Translations under genes and position numbers: made by a program
In this document: piece after piece, positions 26,348-33,940 of the stretch
Layout: every line of letters starts with the position of its first letter
Position numbering within the stretch: position 1 is the first letter of the stretch
The notes under the pieces: generated by a model
Seen by the model: the letters and a program-made list of their open reading frames with translations, nothing else
The model's database searches: none
Told to the model about the DNA's origin: nothing
Assembly: GCA_025360585.1 (NCBI GenBank)
Contig: JANYBW010000064.1
Location: 39,284-103,283, forward strand
Direction of reading: 5' to 3'
DNA length: 64,000 bases
From: Actinomycetes bacterium
GTDB lineage: Bacteria > Actinomycetota > Acidimicrobiia > IMCC26256 > PALSA-610

Positions 26348-26959
26348 ATGACGCCGATCGAGTTGCTCGACCCATTTGCGTTGGCGGCTGCCGTCGTCAT
26401 CCCCATCCGGTCCTTTACGTTTGGAAAACAGCGGCTCGGCGACGCACTCACGGATTCGGCCCGCCACGATCTCGCCCGTTCCTTGGCGGATCAAGTCGCG
26501 AACGCGGCAGGTCGGCTCTCGACGATCGTGGTCACCAGCGATGACGAAGTTGTCGAGTGGTCGACCGCCCGTTTGGCGTTCGTGATCAGCGATCCCGGCA
26601 CGTTGAGCGCCGCGGCGGCCGCAGGACGAAATTGGGCTGCGGAGCACGGGCTCGAGACGGTCATTGTCGCCCACGCCGACCTCCCCTTCGCTGATGATTT
26701 CGAGCGATTGCTGCGCCCAGGATTCCCTAATCGTTGCGTGATCATTCCTGATCGTCTCGAAGATGGCAACCCGGTCATCAATGTCCCCGCCCGCGGGCCG
26801 TTTGAATTCTCCTACGGCGTCGGCTCATTTCAACGGCACTGCGCGACCGCGCGTACAGCCGGCTTCGACGTAGAAATCTTGCGCGACCACGCATTGGGTT
26901 TCGACGTTGATGAACCCGATGATCTCGCGTTGTTGCGCGATGCCAAACTCTTGGGCTAG
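26348..26959 (+). CDS. cofC: 2-phospho-L-lactate/phosphoenolpyruvate guanylyltransferase (F420 synthesis)
   Basis: 203-aa nucleotidyltransferase that activates 2-phospholactate or PEP with GTP in coenzyme F420 synthesis (CofC, called FbiD in mycobacteria). Signature segments are 'VVIPIRSFTFGKQRLGDAL' at the start, 'IVAHADLPFADDFERLL' in the middle and 'GFDVDEPDDLALL' near the end. An F420 pathway fits the luciferase-like oxidoreductase genes at 34-36 kb. Other F420 genes are not in this window. Confidence 0.88.
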   Translation: MTPIELLDPFALAAAVVIPIRSFTFGKQRLGDALTDSARHDLARSLADQVANAAGRLSTIVVTSDDEVVEWSTARLAFVISDPGTLSAAAAAGRNWAAEHGLETVIVAHADLPFADDFERLLRPGFPNRCVIIPDRLEDGNPVINVPARGPFEFSYGVGSFQRHCATARTAGFDVEILRDHALGFDVDEPDDLALLRDAKLLG

Positions 26960-26988
26960 CCCGACCCGTTGCGACCAAGGATTGCTCA

Positions 26989-27720
26989 TTGCCCCCTACT
27001 CATGATCTTGCCGTTCCCGCTCGAGCGTTAGCGATCGGTGCCCATCCCGACGACATTGAATTCGGCTGTGGCGCCACGCTCGCGAAGTGGGCTACACAAG
27101 GATGCCTCGTACACCTGTTGGTCCTCACCGACGGTTCGAAGGGAACCTGGGATGCGCAAGCCAATATCACCGCGTTGGTTGCCCGTCGTCAGACGGAGCA
27201 ACACGACGCGGCCAGCATCTTGAACGCCAGCCAAGTACACATGCTGGACTACATCGATGGCGAACTTGAGGTTTCGCTCGCGGCCCGAGCGCAAGTTTGT
27301 TCAGTCATCCGGAGTACGCAACCCGACGTTGTGCTCGGCCATGATCCGTGGAAGCAATACCGCTTGCATCCGGACCATCACGCCGCGGGCCAGCTGACGC
27401 TTGACGGTATCGTCGCGGCACGCGATCCACATTTTTTTCGCGAACAGGATCTGCAACGGCATCGCCCGAGCGCGCTACTGCTCTTCGAAGCACAAGTACA
27501 AGATCACTTTGAATCCGTCGACGGCTTCATCGATCACAAAGTCGCGGCACTGCTCGCGCATGTGAGCCAGTACGAATCAACGCACGGCATCGCAAACGAC
27601 CGCGAAGCACAAACCGAATCGTTTCGCGCGGGTATTCGCGCACAAGCACTATCGGCCGCCAAGGCAGCTCCGCACCTAACTGCAGCCGCGGAAGCGTTCA
27701 AACTCATCACTGAGCTCTAA
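26989..27720 (+). CDS. PIG-L family deacetylase
   Basis: 243-aa zinc-dependent N-deacetylase of the LmbE/PIG-L fold. The metal site is 'AIGAHPDDIEFGCGATLA' near residue 16, with the later His in 'YRLHPDHHAAGQ'. It acts on an unknown N-acetylated sugar or conjugate. It is a distant paralogue of mca at the start of the window but lacks the Mca-type block. The start is TTG 26989, chosen because AAGGA (26977-26981) stands 7 bases upstream. It follows cofC by 29 bp. Confidence 0.88.
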   Translation: MPPTHDLAVPARALAIGAHPDDIEFGCGATLAKWATQGCLVHLLVLTDGSKGTWDAQANITALVARRQTEQHDAASILNASQVHMLDYIDGELEVSLAARAQVCSVIRSTQPDVVLGHDPWKQYRLHPDHHAAGQLTLDGIVAARDPHFFREQDLQRHRPSALLLFEAQVQDHFESVDGFIDHKVAALLAHVSQYESTHGIANDREAQTESFRAGIRAQALSAAKAAPHLTAAAEAFKLITEL

Positions 27721-27726
27721 CGCGAA

Positions 27727-27752
27727 AGTGCCCCGCACACTGGCGGGGCACT
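27727..27752. terminator. Candidate bidirectional terminator
   Basis: Arms AGTGCCCCGC (27727-27736) and GCGGGGCACT (27743-27752) form a perfect 10-bp GC-rich stem with a 6-base loop. It lies between the convergent PIG-L and lysine-rich genes, 6 bp after the PIG-L stop. Neither side has a long T-run. Confidence 0.7.
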
Positions 27753-27775
27753 CACGTTCTTACATTCGCGAAAAA

Positions 27776-28138
27776 CTATTTCCGTTTCGCGGCCTTCTTT
27801 TTGGCGGGAGCTTTCTTGGCAACCTTTTTGGCTACTGCCTTCTTTTTGGCAGGAGCTTTCTTGGCAACCTTTTTGGCTACTGCCTTCTTTTTGGCAGGAG
27901 CTTTCTTGGCTACCTTTTTGGCTACTGCCTTCTTTTTGGCAGGAGCTTTCTTGGCAACCTTCTTCACCGCTTTTTTAACAGCAGCTTTTTTGGCGGGTGC
28001 CTTCTTCGCTGCCTTTTTCACGGTCTTCTTCGCCGCAGCTTTTTTAGCTGGGGCCTTTTTCGCTACAGCCCTTTTCTTGGCTGGAGCTTTCTTCGCAGCT
28101 TTTTTTGTTGCTTTTTTTGCCGGAGGCACGGTTGCCAC
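27776..28138 (-). CDS. Lysine/alanine-rich histone H1-like protein
   Basis: 120-aa protein made almost only of Lys, Ala, Pro and Val, with repeated A-K-K-A-P-A-K-K steps. It resembles the C-terminal tail of mycobacterial HupB and histone H1-like DNA-binding tails, and should bind DNA by charge. There is no folded domain. It sits 86 bp downstream of the HU gene on the same strand, so HU body and tail are separate genes here. The longest start is GTG 28138; GTG 28129 has a better-placed AAGGTGG. Part of the gene is a 45-bp tandem repeat. Confidence 0.82.
   Translation of the reverse strand: MATVPPAKKATKKAAKKAPAKKRAVAKKAPAKKAAAKKTVKKAAKKAPAKKAAVKKAVKKVAKKAPAKKKAVAKKVAKKAPAKKKAVAKKVAKKAPAKKKAVAKKVAKKAPAKKKAAKRK
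27816..27950 (-). repeat. 45-bp tandem repeat in the lysine-rich gene
   Basis: Three near-identical 45-bp units (27816, 27861, 27906) encode a 15-residue step of Lys, Ala, Pro and Val. The third unit differs by one base (GGCTACC for GGCAACC). The low divergence suggests recent duplication. Confidence 0.92.
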
Positions 28139-28224
28139 CTTTCTGTGGTTCTGATTGTCAAGCTGTTCACCACATCGGGGATCACCGCGGCCATCCTGGC
28201 CGCCCCCGTACCCGGGTATGGGAC

Positions 28225-28503
28225 CTATCGACCGGCGACGCGCTCTTTAAATTTCGCGCCGACAGAAAACTTTGCAACTTTCGTTGCCGGTACCGTCATT
28301 GTTTCACCGGTACGCGGATTGCGCGCTTGGCGCTCCGAACGCGCGGATTGCGAAAACGCGCCGAAGCCAGGCAACGTAACTTTGTCGCCGTCAGTGACTG
28401 CTTGTTGAATCACTTCAATGAACGCGTTCAACGCAGCTTCCGCGTCTGTCTTTGAAAGACCGCTCGCGTCGTGCATCTTGTCGATCAGTTCGCCTTTGTT
28501 CAC
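28225..28503 (-). CDS. hup: HU-family DNA-binding protein
   Basis: 92-aa nucleoid protein of the HU/IHF fold, which bends and compacts DNA as a dimer. It starts 'VNKGELIDKMHDASGLSKTD' and has the DNA-arm block 'RQARNPRTGETMTVPATK'. GTG 28503 is chosen over the longer frame to 28638 because it gives the standard HU N-terminus and has GGTGGAGAG just upstream. It lacks the long Lys/Ala tail of mycobacterial HupB; that sequence is encoded in the next gene. A promoter is visible at 28538-28566. Confidence 0.95.
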   Translation of the reverse strand: MNKGELIDKMHDASGLSKTDAEAALNAFIEVIQQAVTDGDKVTLPGFGAFSQSARSERQARNPRTGETMTVPATKVAKFSVGAKFKERVAGR

Positions 28504-28537
28504 GTTGTCTCTCCACCTCGTCAGACTTGTCGGGTGC

Positions 28538-28566
28538 ATCAGAACGCATTCGCGCGCAAAGGTCAA
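28538..28566 (-). promoter_or_regulatory. Sigma-70-type promoter of the HU gene
   Basis: On the minus strand, -35 TTGACC (28566-28561) and -10 TCTGAT (28543-28538) are 17 bp apart. The site lies 35 bp upstream of the GTG start of HU. Confidence 0.6.
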
Positions 28567-28761
28567 GCACCTACGGGCAACAAATTGTGTGTAACTGTGA
28601 AATTTCGTTCGCGATTCGGACAAATGCATTGCGATCACGCGCGCAAAAACGATTCTGATTCCAAACGCGCGCGCACTCTCAAATAAATTTCAACGCGCGC
28701 GAATCGCGCACGCGAATATTTCGCCGCGCGTTTTCGCGCAGGCGCGACTCCGCGGATCCGG
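28567..28761. other. Gene-free stretch rich in CGCG
   Basis: Between the HU promoter and the tRNA-Glu terminator there is no credible gene. The stretch 28640-28750 alternates AT-rich runs with dense CGCG clusters (for example CGCGCGCG and TCGCGCACGCGAATATTTCGCCGCGCG). It may be the upstream binding region of the HU promoter; no known motif is recognised. Confidence 0.5.
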
Positions 28762-28797
28762 AAAAAAATTGGCTCGGATCTCCATGAGATCCGAGCC
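28762..28797 (-). terminator. Rho-independent terminator after tRNA-Glu
   Basis: On the minus strand a perfect 12-bp stem (28797-28786 with 28782-28771, 3-base loop) is followed by AATTTTTTT (28770-28762). It lies 14 bp beyond the 3' end of the tRNA-Glu gene. It is the clearest terminator in the window. Confidence 0.92.
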
Positions 28798-28811
28798 TTG
28801 AAATTTCTGAG

Positions 28812-28884
28812 TAGCCCCGAGCGGGTTCGAACCGCCGCTTCCGCCTTGAGAGGGCGGCGTCCTAGGCCGCTAGACGACGGGGCC
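28812..28884 (-). tRNA. tRNA-Glu (anticodon CTC)
   Basis: 73-nt cloverleaf. The acceptor arms GGCCCCG and CGGGGCT pair (one G-U), the anticodon stem CCGCC/GGCGG closes the loop CTCTCAA giving anticodon CTC, and the T-loop is GGTTCGAACC-like. The discriminator is A and no CCA is encoded. It reads GAG. A strong terminator follows, and gltX, which charges it, lies upstream. Confidence 0.95.
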
Positions 28885-28935
28885 AGACTGTTGCCTTGCT
28901 GTATCGCGATTGCAGGGGTTGCGTAACACATCTTG

Positions 28936-28963
28936 CAACTTGCTACTTACAACTTGCTACTTG
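28936..28963. repeat. 14-bp direct repeat between the two tRNA genes
   Basis: CAACTTGCTACTTA (28936-28949) is followed directly by CAACTTGCTACTTG (28950-28963). A shorter echo (ACTTGC) continues on both sides. It lies in the 88-bp spacer between tRNA-Gln and tRNA-Glu. Confidence 0.8.
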
Positions 28964-28972
28964 CTTGGTGCG

Positions 28973-29045
28973 CTCGGGGGGGAGGACTCGAACCTCCAGC
29001 CTTCTGTACCAGAAACAGACGTTCCGCCAGTTGAACTACCCCCGA
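28973..29045 (-). tRNA. tRNA-Gln (anticodon CTG)
   Basis: 73-nt cloverleaf with acceptor TCGGGGG/CCCCCGA, anticodon stem TCTGT/ACAGA around loop TTCTGGT (anticodon CTG), and T-arm GGAGG-TTCGAGT-CCTCC. U at position 1 is typical of tRNA-Gln. No CCA is encoded. It reads CAG. It lies between the YdcF-family gene and tRNA-Glu on the same strand. Confidence 0.95.
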
Positions 29046-29058
29046 AAGAGGTTTGCGT

Positions 29059-29742
29059 TCACCACCAGCGCAGCCAGTGGATCGGCGCCGTTATGATAGC
29101 TAAGCCGGGCACCAGCTTCCCTACCGTTTGATGGCGATCAAGGGTGCCGTATCCGAAAATACGGCCGCCGGCCACGCGAATGCTCTCTTTGAACAAGTAT
29201 GAGAGCTGTTTGGAGCCGTGGATGAAGTGCGTTGGTGAGGTCACGCCATCTAGTCCCGACTCTTGCGCGATATCAACGATGCGCGCGGAATGGTAGGCAT
29301 CGGAGACCAACGTGACGTGTGTGCGATGTTCGTTCTTCAAAAAACGCGCTGCGGCTTGCAGCGATTGCCAGCTCGACGAGCCGTGTACCTCACGCAAGAT
29401 CGCAGCATTGGCAACGCCGTGGGCATGTAGATAACGAGCACCAGCTTGCGCTTCGGTATATCGATCAAGCGGTTGCTTACCGCCGGTAACAACGATGATC
29501 GGAGCAACGTGCGCGCGCCAGAGTTCCAATGCATGATCCAGGCGCGCTTGAAGATCGGGAGAAGGACGACCGTTGTATTGAGCTGCGCCGAGCACAACAA
29601 TCGCGTCGGTGTGCGATCGGTTGTCGTCGGTGGAGGCATTCCACACGATGATGAAAATTACGATCCAATAGATCACCGCGATCGCAACTAGCGCAGCGAC
29701 AATTTTGATCGCCCACTTCACCGGCTTCAGCGCGAAGAACAT
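29059..29742 (-). CDS. YdcF/SanA-like (DUF218) membrane-anchored protein
   Basis: 227-aa protein with one N-terminal membrane helix (residues ~8-32, 'WAIKIVAALVAIAVIYWIVI') and a DUF218 domain outside or inside the membrane. The domain is marked by 'AIVVLGAAQYNGRPSPDLQA', 'IIVVTGGKQP' and 'HVTLVSDAYHSAR'. Family members affect envelope integrity or vancomycin sensitivity (SanA), but the reaction is unknown. It follows gltX by 9 bp and precedes the tRNA genes. Confidence 0.87.
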   Translation of the reverse strand: MFFALKPVKWAIKIVAALVAIAVIYWIVIFIIVWNASTDDNRSHTDAIVVLGAAQYNGRPSPDLQARLDHALELWRAHVAPIIVVTGGKQPLDRYTEAQAGARYLHAHGVANAAILREVHGSSSWQSLQAAARFLKNEHRTHVTLVSDAYHSARIVDIAQESGLDGVTSPTHFIHGSKQLSYLFKESIRVAGGRIFGYGTLDRHQTVGKLVPGLAIITAPIHWLRWW

Positions 29743-29751
29743 GTGATCAGG

Positions 29752-31275
29752 TCACCCGAGGCGCGCCAACGCGTCACTGAGCCGTTGCAACACGCGGTCG
29801 CGACCGAGTAGGTGCATTGATTCGAACAACGGCAAACCAGTATGCGCGCCTTCGATCGCGGAATAAATCGCGGGCAGCGCTTTTCGCGGTTTCAATTCGA
29901 GCGGTTCGAGGAGCGCACGCAAATCAAGTGCCTCAACCGTCCAATCACAGGTACGGCAATGGTCGATCACCGCAACGAGTAACTCACGAATGTGTTCGGT
30001 GCCGAGAAGTTTCTCCCACGATTCTTCGCGAATAGAAAAAGCGTCGTCGTCGGCGAACAAAAAACCGCACTGCTCGGCTATCTGCACGAGGGTCGTTGCG
30101 CGCGACTGCGCAAGCGCGACCGCTTCAGCCAGTATCGTTGCATCGACCTGCCCGTACATCACTTGCGCGAACGGCAACACCGCGGCAGTCAGATCGGCCA
30201 CCGACAATTGCCGAATATGTTCGCCGTTCATCCATTCGAGCTTTTGAGCGTCGAACGCGGCGCCCGCGTGGTTGATGTTCACGATATCAAAGCGAGTGGC
30301 AAGCTCATCGGCGGTCATGATCTCATTGCCGTCCGCAATCCCCCACCCCAAAAACGCGAGGTAGTTCAATACTGCTTGCGGGAGATAGCCAGCGTCGCGG
30401 TATTCCTCAACCGAGACCGCACCGTGGCGTTTCGACAGCTTCGCTCCACCCGGGCCAAGAATCAGCGGGCAGTGCGCGTACGTCGGTGGCTCTTCGGCAC
30501 CGAGCGCGCGCCGGATCGCGAGAACCCTATGCGTGGAATCGATGAGATCCTCGCCGCGAATCACATGGGTGATACCCATATCCAAATCATCGACCGCGTT
30601 CGCTAAATAAAAGACGGGCGAACCATCGGGGCGCAGAATCACGAAATCAGAAATCGTCGACCAAGCAACGCTGACCTCGCCACGCACCGCATCAGTGAAT
30701 TGTGATCGGCCGTCCTCGGGAATCCGGAACCGCAATGTGGCGGCACGACCGTCCGAACGGAACGCGTCTCGTTGCGCCTCGCTGATGTCGCGACAGGCAC
30801 CGTCATATCCCGGCGCTTTCCCTGCAGCTTTCATCGCTTCGGCACGCACCTCGAGTTCGTCTTTGGTACAGAAACATTCGTACGCGTTGCCGTTCGCCAT
30901 GAGCTGCGCCGCGGCTTCGCGATGACGGTCAAAACGATCGCTTTGCAGATACGGCCCCTCATCAACATCCATTCCGAGCCAGCGCACAACACTTTGGATT
31001 TGTTGGGTTGCTTCGTCGGTGGAACGAGTGACGTCGGTGTCTTCGATGCGCAACACAAACGTTCCGCCCGTGTGGCGAGCATAGAGATAGTTGAACACCG
31101 CGGTCCGCGCGTTGCCCAGATGCATAAAACCAGTTGGCGCTGGGGAAAATCTAACTCGCGTACTATTTCTTGCGCCTGTTTCGCCCGGCGCGATGACGGC
31201 CTGCGGACCCATTTCGCTCGTCCCTCGCTCCTGGGCTTCTCCGGCTTTTCGCGTTGTACTCGATCCTTGCGTCAT
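29752..31275 (-). CDS. gltX: Glutamyl-tRNA synthetase
   Basis: 507-aa class I aminoacyl-tRNA synthetase charging tRNA-Glu. The HIGH-type motif is 'PAPTGFMHLGNARTA' and the KMSKS-type motif is 'AKLSKRHGAVS'. Residues 1-38 are a low-complexity extension not needed for the fold; a shorter start at ATG 31212 ('MGPQAVIAP') is possible. The start lies 2 bp after the stop of the alcohol dehydrogenase gene. Both tRNA-Glu and tRNA-Gln lie downstream on the same strand. Confidence 0.94.
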   Translation of the reverse strand: MTQGSSTTRKAGEAQERGTSEMGPQAVIAPGETGARNSTRVRFSPAPTGFMHLGNARTAVFNYLYARHTGGTFVLRIEDTDVTRSTDEATQQIQSVVRWLGMDVDEGPYLQSDRFDRHREAAAQLMANGNAYECFCTKDELEVRAEAMKAAGKAPGYDGACRDISEAQRDAFRSDGRAATLRFRIPEDGRSQFTDAVRGEVSVAWSTISDFVILRPDGSPVFYLANAVDDLDMGITHVIRGEDLIDSTHRVLAIRRALGAEEPPTYAHCPLILGPGGAKLSKRHGAVSVEEYRDAGYLPQAVLNYLAFLGWGIADGNEIMTADELATRFDIVNINHAGAAFDAQKLEWMNGEHIRQLSVADLTAAVLPFAQVMYGQVDATILAEAVALAQSRATTLVQIAEQCGFLFADDDAFSIREESWEKLLGTEHIRELLVAVIDHCRTCDWTVEALDLRALLEPLELKPRKALPAIYSAIEGAHTGLPLFESMHLLGRDRVLQRLSDALARLG

Positions 31276-31277
31276 CG

Positions 31278-32378
31278 TTACATGCTCAAGACGGCGCGGG
31301 CGAGGGTACCTGTGTGCATTTTTTCAACGACGGCATTGAATTCTGCGAGCGGCTGAATCACGCTCACCAATTCATCGAGCATGACTTTGCCCTGCGTGTA
31401 GAGATCCGCGATCATCGGGAAATCGTGGTGCGGGCGCGCGCTGCCGTAGCGGCAGCCCATGAGGCCTTTGTCGATGTAGATGAAGTTGCCCATGATCGGA
31501 ACTTCGAGCGTGGCCGTAGGTTTCGGAACGCCAACCGCAACGGCATTGCCGCCCCAATGCAGGCAGCCCAATGCATCGATCAGTACAGCAGGAACTCCTG
31601 TGCATTCAAAGGCCCAATCGACGCCACCGGGAGCGAACATCGCGCCGGGTTTCGGCAACAGATCCTTGATCGCCTGCGCCGTGGACTCGACCTTCGTCGC
31701 GTCGATGAAATCCGTGGCCCCAAACTGTGCGGCGAGATCCGCTTTGCCGGCAACCGTGTCTACTGCGATGATCCGGCTTGCACCCGCGAGCCGCAACGCC
31801 TGAATCGCGTTGAGGCCTACACCACCCACACCGAACACCGCGGCAGTCTCGCCCGCTTGCACTTTGGCGCGGTTCAGGACCGAACCCATACCCGTGATCA
31901 CGCCGCAACCAATCAAGCACGCGCTCGACAACGGCACATCTTTAGAAATCTTCACGGCCTGAATCGCTTCGACGATCGTGAGCTCCGCGAAACAACTCGC
32001 GGTCGCAAACGAATACGCCGTCTCGCCTTTGTATGTATAGCCCGCTCGGAATTTGCCGATTGACTCGCCACAATGGGTTGGGTGGCCCGCCGCACACGCA
32101 GGGCAACGGCCACAGTTCGCGACCGTCGAGATCACCACATGATCCCCAACTTCAACGCTCGTCACTGCACTGCCAACTTCTTCGACGATTCCGGCACCTT
32201 CATGGCCCATCACACACGGCGTCGGGAAATTGATCGTGCCGTCAAGCACCGAAAGATCACTGTGACACACGCCCGCGTTCACAATCCGCACCACAACTTC
32301 GTGGGCTTTGGGCCCGCGCATCTCAAGATCGTTGGTGATGTCGGTTACGCCGTCGCCAATGTGCACAATGCCGCGCAT
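31278..32378 (-). CDS. Zinc-dependent alcohol dehydrogenase, class III-like
   Basis: 366-aa medium-chain dehydrogenase oxidising an alcohol (or thiol-adduct aldehyde) with NAD. The catalytic zinc site is 'AGVCHSDLSVLDG' and 'GHEGAGIVEEVG'. The structural zinc loop has four Cys, 'NCGRCPACAAGHPTHC'. The cofactor loop is 'VFGVGGVGLNAIQALRLAGA'. It resembles the mycothiol-dependent or NDMA-type group in Actinobacteria, but the substrate is not fixed by sequence. Next to the P450 and LLM genes it fits an alcohol or sterol side-chain oxidation role. Confidence 0.88.
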   Translation of the reverse strand: MRGIVHIGDGVTDITNDLEMRGPKAHEVVVRIVNAGVCHSDLSVLDGTINFPTPCVMGHEGAGIVEEVGSAVTSVEVGDHVVISTVANCGRCPACAAGHPTHCGESIGKFRAGYTYKGETAYSFATASCFAELTIVEAIQAVKISKDVPLSSACLIGCGVITGMGSVLNRAKVQAGETAAVFGVGGVGLNAIQALRLAGASRIIAVDTVAGKADLAAQFGATDFIDATKVESTAQAIKDLLPKPGAMFAPGGVDWAFECTGVPAVLIDALGCLHWGGNAVAVGVPKPTATLEVPIMGNFIYIDKGLMGCRYGSARPHHDFPMIADLYTQGKVMLDELVSVIQPLAEFNAVVEKMHTGTLARAVLSM

Positions 32379-32552
32379 GTCTCTCTTTTCACAAGGTGGG
32401 TGGGGAACGATAAACGGAAATGGCGCCTGAACCGGCCCGGGGCGAGGCTAGCAACCACAGCGCATTCACACCTGCGGGTGGATGTCGCTCCTGAACGTCA
32501 TTTTGGTGCAGCCGCAGTGAAACGCTGCCAAGATTCCAGACGAAACGGCAAG

Positions 32553-32708
32553 CTACCGACACCGGTTGCGTGTTGGGGCCAGTCGGAGACCGACAAGGCC
32601 ATCGATGTCGCGCGTATCCATGCACCAGGCGTAACGGTACGCGAGTTGTCGGATCGCGTCGCGCGCGATCACGATTTCGCGTTGACGAGCGACTTCGGGA
32701 TCATCCAT
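32553..32708 (-). pseudogene. N-terminal fragment of an NTF2/SnoaL-like gene
   Basis: Short minus-strand frame (51 codons, ATG 32708) whose translation contains 'DAIRQLAYRYAWCMDTRDID', the typical first helix of SnoaL/NTF2-like proteins. It then stops at TAG 32553-32555 instead of continuing for the usual 130-150 residues. No continuation is recognisable in the other frames between 32379 and 32552. It is best read as the remnant of a deleted or frameshifted gene. Similar proteins include steroid isomerases and dehydratases, which fits the neighbourhood. The remaining gap 32379-32740 shows no other gene. Confidence 0.55.
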
Positions 32709-32740
32709 CGGGCGATGTTACAAACCTCTAATCTCTGCGT

Positions 32741-33940
32741 ATGGCGAATACCACTGACCGTGTGATCGATCTCATCGACGGCGACTTCTATGTGAACGAC
32801 CCGTACAGCACCTACAAATGGATGCGCGCGGAGGCACCCGTCTATTGGGATTCGATCAACGAACTCTGGGGAATCGCTCGCTACGACGACATCGTTGAGA
32901 TCGAAAAGCACAACATGATCTTTTCCAACGCCGACCCACAACACGGTTACCGCCCGAAGATGGGCGCGGATCCTTCGATCATCGGGCTCGACGATCCTTT
33001 GCACGCGGCGCGGCGTCGTTTGGTCGCGCGCCGCTTCACGCCGCGGGCCGTCGGCATATGGCAAGACCACATCCGTGAGGTCGTGACGCACTTAATCGAC
33101 GATGTGATCGAAAAAGGCTCCTGCGACATCGTCGAAGATCTCGCCGCGCCATTGCCGGCGATGATGATCGGCTTGTTGCTCGGTTTCCCTGAGGACATGT
33201 GGCCGAAACTGCAGCAGTGGTCCGAAGAAACGATTGTGTTGGGTGGCGGGCCGCGATACCACGACGACAAGGGCATCAACGCGGCAATGGAATTCGCGGG
33301 CTCGATCGCGGAACTCTACGAACACAAAAAGACGAACTCCGGCGACGACGTGGTGAGTGTGTACGCCAACCTCGACGAAGTGGGCGGTTGTCCGTTTGGG
33401 GTCGGCGAAGTGATTTCCGACGGTTTGCTGTTGCTCGATGGTGGCGCCGAGACCACGCGCACTGTGATTGCCCGCACGATCCTCAATCTCGTGCAGCATC
33501 CTGATCAGATGGAAGCGTTGCTGGATGATCTGGCGGCGGGTATCGATCTCACCGTCGCGGTGGAAGAGTTCATCCGTTACGTCACACCGATTCACAACAT
33601 GTGTCGCGCCGCGACCGTCGATTACGAACTCGGCGGCCAAACGATCAAAGCCGGTGAACAAGTTCTGTTGATGTACTCATCGGCGAATCGCGACGAAGGC
33701 CATTTCGAGAATCCGGAAGCGTTCGATGTACGCCGCTCGCCCAACAATCACATCGCGTTCGGCTTCGGAACCCACTTCTGCCTGGGCGCATCGCTGGCCC
33801 GCTTGGAGATCAAGATCTTCTTCGAGGAATTCTTAAAGCGAGTCGCGAACGTGCGAGTCGTTGCAGCATCGGTAGAAGAAATGCCCAACGCCTTCGTCTA
33901 CGGCCTCAAGCACGCACGAATCACCTTCGACAAACGCTAA
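32741..33940 (+). CDS. Cytochrome P450
   Basis: 399-aa soluble haem monooxygenase. The oxygen-binding I-helix is 'LLLDGGAETTRTVIART', the K-helix E-x2-R is in 'AVEEFIRYVTP', and the haem loop is 'FGFGTHFCLGASLARLE' with the Cys ligand. It resembles actinobacterial P450s of the CYP125/CYP142 type that oxidise sterol side chains, though the substrate is a guess. The stop directly abuts the stop of the opposing LLM gene at 33941. A redox partner gene is not visible nearby. Confidence 0.92.
   Translation: MANTTDRVIDLIDGDFYVNDPYSTYKWMRAEAPVYWDSINELWGIARYDDIVEIEKHNMIFSNADPQHGYRPKMGADPSIIGLDDPLHAARRRLVARRFTPRAVGIWQDHIREVVTHLIDDVIEKGSCDIVEDLAAPLPAMMIGLLLGFPEDMWPKLQQWSEETIVLGGGPRYHDDKGINAAMEFAGSIAELYEHKKTNSGDDVVSVYANLDEVGGCPFGVGEVISDGLLLLDGGAETTRTVIARTILNLVQHPDQMEALLDDLAAGIDLTVAVEEFIRYVTPIHNMCRAATVDYELGGQTIKAGEQVLLMYSSANRDEGHFENPEAFDVRRSPNNHIAFGFGTHFCLGASLARLEIKIFFEEFLKRVANVRVVAASVEEMPNAFVYGLKHARITFDKR

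Noticed and set aside
27816..27950. Possible CRISPR array because of regular repeats
   Set aside because: The units are directly adjacent without spacers and encode a regular peptide; no cas genes are present.
27728..28408. Hydrophobic, repetitive + strand frames that look like a membrane protein
   Set aside because: They are the complement of the lysine-rich gene; AAG/GCC codons read backwards give Phe, Leu and Gly. The minus-strand reading next to HU is far more plausible.
32073..32765. 230-codon + strand frame crossing the gap before the P450 gene
   Set aside because: Mostly antisense to the alcohol dehydrogenase and runs into the P450 start; no motif.
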